Origin: an uncultured Eubacteriales bacterium
GTDB lineage: Bacteria > Bacillota > Clostridia > Christensenellales > UBA1242
Direction: 5' to 3'
Assembly: GCA_948949055.1 (NCBI GenBank)
Contig: CARBWQ010000006.1
Coordinates: 1 to 18,030 of the forward strand
Length of the DNA stretch: 18,030 nucleotides
This document shows positions 13,654 through 18,030 of the stretch, piece by piece. A program made the translations under genes and the position numbers. Below the pieces are notes generated by a model. It did no database searches. It saw only the letters and a program-made list of their open reading frames with translations, and was not told where the DNA came from. How positions within the stretch are numbered: position 1 is the first letter of the stretch; each line of letters starts with the position of its first letter.

Positions 13654-13683
13654 TTTATATCTAATACTTTATATACTTGTCAA
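13654..13683 (-). promoter_or_regulatory. Promoter of the kinase-pnuC operon
   Basis: On the minus strand TTGACA (13683-13678) is followed after 18 bases by TATAAA (13659-13654). The start codon is only 18 bases further on, so the leader is too short for a riboswitch. Confidence 0.6.
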
Positions 13684-13769
13684 GCATGTTATATTTAGTT
13701 TTTGTCAAATGAGATATATTATGTTTTTAAATTTAAATATCTTCTCTTTCTATTTCAAAGATAAATTGT

Positions 13770-13880
13770 TTATCCTCTTTTTCCATTATCTAGCACAAAG
13801 GAAATTACATCTTGATAACTTCCTCCAACGAAATCTGACATGTCCAAAGCTTCACGCATTATTTGTTCTTTATCTAACAT
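13770..13880 (-). CDS. 36-aa microprotein
   Basis: A short minus-strand frame begins with ATG at 13880 (MLDKEQIMREALDMS) and ends NGKRG before TAA. It is supported by a GGAG ribosome binding site with five-base spacing and by a strong promoter, TTGACA-17-TATATT, 36 bases upstream. The product is acidic, with a predicted amphipathic helix and an FVGGSYQDVISFVLDNG segment that could be a short helix-turn element or a degradation- or adaptor-like peptide. I cannot assign a family. The plus-strand frame over the same DNA has no ribosome binding site. Expression evidence is indirect but good for so short an ORF. Confidence 0.6.
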   Translation of the reverse strand: MLDKEQIMREALDMSDFVGGSYQDVISFVLDNGKRG

Positions 13881-13915
13881 TTTGTCTCCAAAATCCTTAT
13901 AATAAATATACATTA

Positions 13916-13944
13916 AATATATCATACCTATATTTTCATGTCAA
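13916..13944 (-). promoter_or_regulatory. Promoter of the 36-aa microprotein gene
   Basis: On the minus strand TTGACA (13944-13939) and TATATT (13921-13916) are separated by 17 bases. The boxes are near consensus and no other gene lies between them and the microprotein start. Confidence 0.75.
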
Positions 13945-13975
13945 GTTTGGATATTACTTTTTTATTAAAAGAGAT

Positions 13976-14791
13976 TTAATTGGATATTTTTTCTAGAACA
14001 AAGTTTTTTGAAATTATGTAGCCATTTTGGTTGGTTAATTTAAAGTGTAGTTGTTTTCCATTTAAATCATCAACTTTTAATTCTGTTGAGAAATTCCCAA
14101 CAATGTTATATTTTGTTTTAATCAATTTATCATCTAAAAACCATTCAATTTTGTCGGTAAAGTTTGAATTTATTGTAATTTTGCCTTGATAATTATCAAC
14201 TTTTATTGATATGATTTTAGGAGCACCTATTAAATTATCGTTTTTAGTTATTTGAAATAAATCCTTTATATCTGAATATGTAAGTTTGTTCCACATTATA
14301 TTTTTATATGGGTCAATTATAAGAGGAGTACATTTTGAGTTAATTTTTATATTCTTCCCACCGAACTGGTTTAAATCAACTATCATTTTCCATCTATAAA
14401 CCTTATTCAACTCTTCATATTCAATTAGTGACTTATTTAAATGATTTGCAAATTCCATTTCTGAACATTTATTTATGTGTAGAAAATGTGCTTTTGCTTG
14501 GTTGCCATATCCGAGTCTAATAGAATTCCTAAAATGTTTAACTCCATGACATTTTGTGCATATCCCAATAATATCTTTTAAAGTTTGAGTTTGATTTGTT
14601 TTATTAAATTCCCATATTTCATGGGCATCGAGTTCATCAGTTTCATAACCACAAATTTGACATTTTTTGTTGGCTTTTTTATAGCAGTGTTCGCGTAATG
14701 TATCCCAATCTTTCTTAGGTAATGTTCTGCTTAAATCATTATTCCAAGCACCTTTTGGAAGCATATCTATTGTTAATTTTAATTCGCTCAT
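13976..14791 (-). CDS. HNH-like zinc-finger protein
   Basis: The N-terminal third carries an HNH/treble-clef pattern: Cys44-x2-Cys47, then DAHEIWEF (His57, Glu58), then Cys78-x2-Cys81-His82 and His86. In HNH nucleases the two CxxC pairs bind structural zinc and the first His is the catalytic base; the family Asn between them may be Asn63 or Asn66. The part before it (LPKGAWNNDLSRTLPKKDWD) and the following FRNSIRLGYGNQAKAHFLHI look like a conserved clostridial family that I recall only as hypothetical. The C-terminal 80 residues are beta-rich and may be an Ig-like or binding domain. The start ATG at 14791 has TAGGAGG, eight bases after the previous gene. It is probably the last gene of the operon beginning at 16846. 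Confidence 0.75.
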   Translation of the reverse strand: MSELKLTIDMLPKGAWNNDLSRTLPKKDWDTLREHCYKKANKKCQICGYETDELDAHEIWEFNKTNQTQTLKDIIGICTKCHGVKHFRNSIRLGYGNQAKAHFLHINKCSEMEFANHLNKSLIEYEELNKVYRWKMIVDLNQFGGKNIKINSKCTPLIIDPYKNIMWNKLTYSDIKDLFQITKNDNLIGAPKIISIKVDNYQGKITINSNFTDKIEWFLDDKLIKTKYNIVGNFSTELKVDDLNGKQLHFKLTNQNGYIISKNFVLEKISN

Positions 14792-14799
14792 ATTGCCTC

Positions 14800-15537
14800 C
14801 TAAATTTCAGGATATAGTTCACCAGCTAAATATTTTTTCATATATTCAGTTGGTCCAATTTTTTTGATTAATTCTTCTTTATTGTAAGGGTCAATTGCTT
14901 TAATATTTCCTTTCATTTCTGGGAATGGATCGCCATAGCAAATTATTGCACTCGGCTTTATTTTTTCCATCATCAATTGATAACCTTGCATGAAGCCTTT
15001 TTTGTTGTGTTCTCTTGTATATGTCGAAACTGCGACAACTGAACCTTCTTCCACTCCGTCAAAACAGCATTCAAAACAAGCATAAGAACCCCAAGAAATT
15101 GTTGGAATTACAAGCATACCTTGTTTTTGCCAAAAAGCACCACACCATCTATTTTTAAATACGCTATCAATTTGCCTTGCAAGAGGCATATTTTTATACG
15201 TACTAAATTCGGGTGTGAGTAGGGCGTAGTATTGATCCAACTTTTCCAGTGCTATTTCAGGTTTTTCGTAGACACTTTCGAATTTCCAGTCGTAAGTAAA
15301 AAAATGTATGGTTTTGTTCTTGTTTTCTACATCATCATTTTTTGTTTTTAGCCAACTTAAAAGCTCAATTTTATCTAAATCAATATTTTGTTTTTTGATA
15401 AGTGGAATTCCATATTTGCCACTTCTTTCAAATTCATTTCTTACCAGTCTTTGTTTATGTTTTCGCTTTTCTTCTTCGTAATCATTTTCGTTATCAGAAA
15501 AAGAAAAAAGCGAACTAAATTGTTCACTCATTTTCAT
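14800..15537 (-). CDS. DUF4417-like protein
   Basis: The 245-aa product matches my memory of the DUF4417 family: IHFFTYDWKFESVYEKPE, LTPEFSTYKNMPLARQID, NRWCGAFWQKQGMLVIPTIS, a cysteine-rich SYACFECCFDG, then VVAVSTYT and PSAIICYGDP. The family is common in Firmicutes phages and mobile elements and its function is unknown; the conserved aromatic and acidic residues suggest an enzyme. The frame is open further upstream to 15693, but that extension would overlap most of the next gene's end. The ATG at 15537 has a proper GGAG ribosome binding site, so I take it as the start. The first 45 residues are charged and family-unspecific. It is an operon member, with a 22-bp gap upstream. Confidence 0.82.
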   Translation of the reverse strand: MKMSEQFSSLFSFSDNENDYEEEKRKHKQRLVRNEFERSGKYGIPLIKKQNIDLDKIELLSWLKTKNDDVENKNKTIHFFTYDWKFESVYEKPEIALEKLDQYYALLTPEFSTYKNMPLARQIDSVFKNRWCGAFWQKQGMLVIPTISWGSYACFECCFDGVEEGSVVAVSTYTREHNKKGFMQGYQLMMEKIKPSAIICYGDPFPEMKGNIKAIDPYNKEELIKKIGPTEYMKKYLAGELYPEI

Positions 15538-15559
15538 ATTATCTCCTTTTTTAATTTTT

Positions 15560-16018
15560 TTACATATACTTAGGGTCGTCAACATTGTCCCAAATATCTC
15601 TAACAAATGCATTGCCAATTTTGGCATATTTAATAAAGTCTTCCTTAGAGGCAAATATCCCAATAGTATCTTTATCAAACTCAAAAAAATCAATTACAAG
15701 TTCATTTTTTTCGTTGTCTATAAGAAATAAGCCGTATCCTATATTTTTATAATGAAATTCCATTTCGCTATAAAAGTATAATCCGTCCAAGAAATCACTT
15801 AAACTAGGTCTGAGAGGTTTGCCTTCTTTATATAGTTTTTTTGCTTTATTGAAAGAAACTAAATTTCGATAAATTACTTTATCAGGATTTTCAGTACACA
15901 TATAATCATTGAACCAACCACAATAAGGGCAAGGGTGTAGGTTGGAATTTTTATTTGTGTATGTATTTTGACAGAGATTGCAGTTTATTTGAATGTTTTT
16001 ATCATTACTTCTATTCAT
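15560..16018 (-). CDS. CPCC-type zinc-ribbon protein, copy 1
   Basis: The 152-aa protein begins with a two-pair zinc ribbon, Cys13-x2-Cys16 and Cys30-x2-Cys33 followed by GW, then NPDKVIYRNLVSFNKAKKLY. This is the arrangement of the Cys_rich_CPCC family (CxxC, CPxCGW, then N-x-x-SxxxA-xxxY). The C-terminal 90 residues (FLDGLYFYSEMEF, KEDFIKYAKIG, VRDIWDNVDDPKYM) form a second domain not present in the short CPCC proteins. CPCC proteins have been found in polymorphic toxin and immunity loci; function is not proven. The start ATG at 16018 is chosen because TTGGAGAA precedes it; an in-frame ATG at 16039 overlaps that site. It is a tandem paralog of the next gene upstream. Confidence 0.8.
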   Translation of the reverse strand: MNRSNDKNIQINCNLCQNTYTNKNSNLHPCPYCGWFNDYMCTENPDKVIYRNLVSFNKAKKLYKEGKPLRPSLSDFLDGLYFYSEMEFHYKNIGYGLFLIDNEKNELVIDFFEFDKDTIGIFASKEDFIKYAKIGNAFVRDIWDNVDDPKYM

Positions 16019-16042
16019 TTTTTTCTCCAAATTAAGCAAATT

Positions 16043-16495
16043 TTACATATACTTAGGGTCGTCAACTTTGTCCCAAATATCTCTAACATATTCATTACCA
16101 ATTTTGGCATTATTAATAAAGTCTTCTTTATTAGCAAAATAAGTAATGCTATCTGGCGACCAACCGAATTCAATTTCTTCTTCGCTGTTTTCTGTACTAG
16201 TCAAAATACAATTTAAACCATTATACCAAAATTCCATTTCTCCATAAAACATGAATCCATCCAAGAAGTCGGATAAATCAGGTTTTAAAATTTTGCCTTC
16301 TTTATATAGTTTTTTTGCTTTATTGAAAGATAGTAAATTAGGAAAAATTACTCTATCTTCATTTTCTTCCCCAAAGCTATTGATGTACCAGCCACAATTT
16401 AAGCAGTCGCCTTGCCCATCTTGTTCGACCATGGTAATTTTTTCACAAATAGGGCATTTTTTTTCGTAAATTTTTTTATTTATATTTCTATTCAT
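16043..16495 (-). CDS. CPCC-type zinc-ribbon protein, copy 2
   Basis: A 150-aa paralog of the gene at 15560-16018, with the same layout: zinc ribbon Cys14-x2-Cys17 and Cys31-x2-Cys34-GW, then FPNLLSFNKAKKLYKEGK, then FLDGFMFYGEMEF, and the identical C-terminal end VDDPKYM. The segments SFNKAKKLYKEGK and VDDPKYM are the same in both copies, while the middle of the second domain (TSTENSEEEIEFGW versus LIDNEKNELVIDFF) has diverged. This pattern fits duplicated immunity-type proteins that have adapted to different partners, but no partner is proven. It has an AGGAGAA ribosome binding site and lies 13 bp after the toxin-like gene, in the same operon. Confidence 0.8.
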   Translation of the reverse strand: MNRNINKKIYEKKCPICEKITMVEQDGQGDCLNCGWYINSFGEENEDRVIFPNLLSFNKAKKLYKEGKILKPDLSDFLDGFMFYGEMEFWYNGLNCILTSTENSEEEIEFGWSPDSITYFANKEDFINNAKIGNEYVRDIWDKVDDPKYM

Positions 16496-16508
16496 TTTTT
16501 CTCCTTTA

Positions 16509-16805
16509 TTAACAATTTTCTAAATAGTTTGGTGGCTGTGGTTTTTGTCTGGGTTTTTTCTTTGAAAAGTCCCAGCTATGGTCGTGAGGGAAATAGTGGT
16601 TGTTGTTTGGGTCTTTATGATCCCAATCTCTGTCCCAGATAGCTATTCCGTCTGGACCAAACCATCGTTGTTGCAATAAATCGCCAGTTTCTTCATCGTA
16701 ATAATCAATTCTCGAATTTGGAGGTTGATTATTGACTTTTTTAATATTTCGACCATATGGACCATATTCATTTGTAATTCCACCACTTGGTGCGCACATT
16801 CCCAT
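16509..16805 (-). CDS. Toxin-domain-like small protein with HxH motif
   Basis: A 98-aa protein with MCAPSGGITNEYGPYG at the N terminus, then RIDYYDEETGDLLQQRWFG, IAIWDRDWDHKDPNNNHYFP and HDHSWDF (residues about 74-80), ending Lys/Pro-rich. The Y-Y-D...G...D-R-D-(W/Y)-x-H...P-H-x-H-x-W pattern resembles C-terminal domains I recall from clostridial WXG/LXG and Rhs-type secreted toxins, where the histidines may be catalytic. Here it is a stand-alone gene without a secretion domain. The start ATG at 16805 follows GAGGTGG and overlaps the stop of a 13-aa leader ORF (TAATG). Two CPCC-type genes follow directly, as immunity genes would. A function as toxin, toxin fragment or regulator is inference. 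Confidence 0.7.
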   Translation of the reverse strand: MGMCAPSGGITNEYGPYGRNIKKVNNQPPNSRIDYYDEETGDLLQQRWFGPDGIAIWDRDWDHKDPNNNHYFPHDHSWDFSKKKPRQKPQPPNYLENC

Positions 16806-16846
16806 TATTCCACCTCACTGTGAGGGGAAATATTTTCGTTGTTCAT
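16805..16846 (-). CDS. 13-aa leader ORF coupled to the operon
   Basis: On the minus strand, an ATG at 16846 with a near-perfect AAAGGAGG site opens a 13-codon frame (MNNENISPHSEVE) whose TAA stop shares one base with the ATG of the following gene (TAATG). The ribosome binding site is the best in the operon, yet the product is tiny. This suggests that translation of the leader controls translation of the toxin-like gene. It could instead be a mis-annotated 5' end, but no in-frame fusion is possible because of the stop. Confidence 0.55.
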   Translation of the reverse strand: MNNENISPHSEVE

Positions 16847-16851
16847 TTTTT

Positions 16852-16886
16852 CCTCCTTTTATTTTGATTTTGTCAAACAAAAGGAG
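16852..16886 (-). promoter_or_regulatory. Hairpin masking the leader-ORF ribosome binding site
   Basis: In the minus-strand transcript CTCCTTTT (16886-16879) can pair over 8 bp with AAAAGGAG (16860-16853), burying most of the GGAGG that precedes the 13-aa ORF. An alternative inner stem, TTTTGT with ACAAAA, shares the TTTT of the first arm and would free it. Pairing is seen; a switching role is inferred. Confidence 0.45.
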
Positions 16887-17250
16887 CCTTTGAAATATTT
16901 AAAAAAGTATTTATTCTAAGGTTATTCATTTTTGTTTTCATTGCAAGTTATCCTAGAAATAGGGCAAGCAACTATTTTCAATTTTTATTTTATCATAAAA
17001 ATTTCCTATTTGAAAGGGAGTCTGACAAATTTTTGATTTATTTTAAAAATTGATTATAAAATACATTGATGAAAATAAAATTTTTAATTATAAAAAAGAA
17101 GGTAATTGTTATACCATTGTTTTGTTTATGATTATTGGTGTTGAAAGTTCTATCTATATTACGCTCCATGCTTTGGTTATGCCAATATGAACATGTGTTT
17201 ATTTATTGATGCAGGTGTGGAGGCTGATGTCAAGAAAGGGTAGTATAGTT
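16887..17250. other. Gene-free AT-rich region
   Basis: About 360 bp without a convincing ORF or RNA gene on either strand. It should hold the promoter of the leftward operon that starts at 16846, but I find no pair of boxes good enough to call. No repeats or G/C tracts are seen. Confidence 0.5.
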
Positions 17251-17282
17251 AAAAAAAGAAAGCAGAGTTTAAGCTCTGCTTT
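17251..17282 (-). terminator. Terminator of the immunity-like gene
   Basis: On the minus strand, AAAGCAGAG pairs with CTCTGCTTT around a six-base loop, directly after the stop at 17283, and is followed by a T-rich tail (TTCTTTTTTT). Confidence 0.85.
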
Positions 17283-17618
17283 TTAAGAATTATAATCATA
17301 AGGTATTTTGTTTTTCCTTTCTCCAAGCAAGTTCATAATATACCCATTTTCAACTTTGCACCACCAATGAGGATCGTGTTTGGGAAGGTCCTGTAAAATT
17401 GATTCGTCTGAAAGGCCATTGTCCTTAACCAATTCTAAATCTGAAACATTAATTTCAATTTCAGCGTAATCTCTTCCATCTGGATTTGAAAAAACCACTT
17501 CAAATTCATTATTTCTTATTTCTGATAAAATTATTGTGCCAATAGCGCCTTTAAAGACACCTTCTTTTTCATATTTTTCTTTGCTTACTGTAACTCTTAC
17601 TTGATCTAACCATTTCAT
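17283..17618 (-). CDS. Immunity-like small protein (DUF4926-like barrel plus WWCKVENGYI tail)
   Basis: The 111-aa protein has an N-terminal half (QVRVTVSKEKYEKEGVFKGA, IGTIILSE, FEVVFSNPDGRDYAEIEINV) with the pattern of small SH3-like barrels such as DUF4926: a turn with KGxxGTI and a later E-V-x-F strand. The C-terminal half has ESILQDLPKHDPHWWCKVEN and GERKNKIPYDYNS, a block I recall from hypothetical clostridial proteins found near toxin-like genes. No signal peptide, membrane helix or metal motif is seen. The start ATG at 17618 follows AAAGGAGAAAAAGT. The next gene upstream is a nearly identical copy, and there is no terminator in the 105 bp between them, so both may be transcribed together. 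Confidence 0.75.
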   Translation of the reverse strand: MKWLDQVRVTVSKEKYEKEGVFKGAIGTIILSEIRNNEFEVVFSNPDGRDYAEIEINVSDLELVKDNGLSDESILQDLPKHDPHWWCKVENGYIMNLLGERKNKIPYDYNS

Positions 17619-17723
17619 ACTTTTTCTCCTTTAATCTTTTAATAATGGTGAGGTAATTTTGATTTTATCATTGCTTCCAATAAGTGTAAATTTATGTAGA
17701 AAACAGTTGTTCTTTTTTTTTAA

Positions 17724-18030
17724 TTAAGAATTATAATCATAAGGTATTTTGTTTTTCTTTTCTCCAAGCAAGTTTAAAATATAACCATTTTCAACCTTGC
17801 ACCACCAATGAGGATCGTGTTTTGGAAGGTCTTGTAAAATTGATTCGTCTGAAAGTCCATTGTCCTTAACCAATTCTAAATCTTTTACGTGAATTAATAT
17901 TTCAGCATAATCGCTTCCATCAGGTTTTGAAAAAACCACTTCAAACTTATTGTCTCTAAGCCAAGAGAATATTATTGTACCTATTGCACCTTTAAATACA
18001 CCTTCTTTTTCATATTTTTCTTTGCTTACT
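17724..18030 (-). CDS. Second copy of the immunity-like gene, 5' end outside the window
   Basis: The frame is open from the stop at 17724 to the right edge of the window, about 102 codons, with the N terminus missing. It begins within VSKEKYEKEGVFKGAIGTI and continues to FEVVFSKPDGSDYAEILIHV, HDPHWWCKVENGYILNLLG and KIPYDYNS. Most residues equal those of 17283-17618; differences cluster in the middle (ILSEIRNNEF versus IFSWLRDNKF; EIEINVSD versus EILIHVKD) and around GER/GEK. By alignment with copy 1, only about nine codons should be missing. Recent tandem duplication with divergence is the likely origin. Confidence 0.78.
   Translation of the reverse strand, partial: VSKEKYEKEGVFKGAIGTIIFSWLRDNKFEVVFSKPDGSDYAEILIHVKDLELVKDNGLSDESILQDLPKHDPHWWCKVENGYILNLLGEKKNKIPYDYNS

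Larger units (their letters stand above)
17283..18030 (-). repeat. Tandem gene duplication at the right edge
   Basis: Bases 17283-17618 and 17724-18030 are direct repeats with a period of about 440 bp. The 3' ends are almost base-identical (for example the run around HDPHWWCKVENGY and the last ten codons), as are the bases coding for KEKYEKEG, whereas the central codons differ more. The 105-bp spacer is not part of the visible repeat. Confidence 0.85.

Noticed and set aside
13636..13690. NAD+ or other riboswitch before the kinase-pnuC operon
   Set aside because: The promoter -10 box ends only 18 bases before the start codon, leaving no room for an aptamer.
13709..13996. Plus-strand 95-aa protein
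   Set aside because: The frame is rich in Phe/Leu/Tyr with no ribosome binding site. The opposite strand holds a better-supported 36-aa ORF with its own promoter.
15538..15693. N-terminal extension of the DUF4417-like protein
   Set aside because: The frame is open, but it overlaps the 3' end of the CPCC gene, has no ribosome binding site and its residues do not fit the family. The ATG at 15537 has a GGAG site.
16871..16876. TTGACA on the minus strand as -35 box of the toxin-like operon
   Set aside because: No -10 box is found 15-19 bases downstream; that position is the ribosome binding site and leader start.

Overview
The window looks like a chromosomal segment of a low-GC Bacillota, most likely an uncultured gut-type Clostridia. 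The evidence is the AT-rich codon use, strong GGAGG-type ribosome binding sites, TTGACA/TATAAT promoters, U-tailed intrinsic terminators and the Firmicutes-style priA-def-fmt-rlmN-rsgA-rpe cluster. The taxonomy is inferred from gene order and composition only.

Bases 1-4707 hold a tight plus-strand housekeeping operon: the C-terminal part of PriA, peptide deformylase, methionyl-tRNA formyltransferase, RlmN, RsgA and a divergent ribulose-phosphate 3-epimerase, closed by an intrinsic terminator. It joins replication restart, N-terminal formylation and deformylation, and ribosome maturation. The rsmB, stp and prkC genes that many relatives carry between fmt and rsgA are absent.

Bases 4708-7675 are an accessory island between rpe and ppdK. 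It has two orphan genes (a 252-aa protein with AAA+-like Walker B and sensor motifs but no P-loop, and a 102-aa two-helix membrane protein). Each lies behind a promoter whose 15-nt spacer contains exactly nine consecutive C or G bases, so both look like slipped-strand, phase-variable promoters. Between them are two XRE-type regulators on the minus strand, a SLOG-like protein, an almost perfect DNA/RNA four-way junction (6994-7075), and five 19-bp tandem repeats (7076-7170) whose minus strand has four G-runs per unit. This is the most unusual part of the window.

Bases 7781-11251 carry the strongly expressed-looking ppdK (pyruvate, phosphate dikinase), a roughly 430-bp gene-poor stretch with a decayed relative of the C-tract promoter, and a stand-alone rpoZ (RNA polymerase omega).

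Bases 11351-18030 are almost all minus strand and accessory: a coiled-coil orphan, a P-loop kinase plus PnuC pair (probable nicotinamide riboside salvage), a 36-aa microprotein with its own good promoter, then a five-gene operon (toxin-like HxH domain protein, two tandem CPCC-type zinc-ribbon paralogs, a DUF4417 protein, an HNH-like protein). That operon begins with a 13-aa leader ORF that overlaps the first gene as TAATG and has a hairpin-masked ribosome binding site. The window ends in two tandem near-identical copies of a small immunity-like gene, the second cut by the window edge. Together the right end resembles an accumulation zone for toxin/immunity-like modules.
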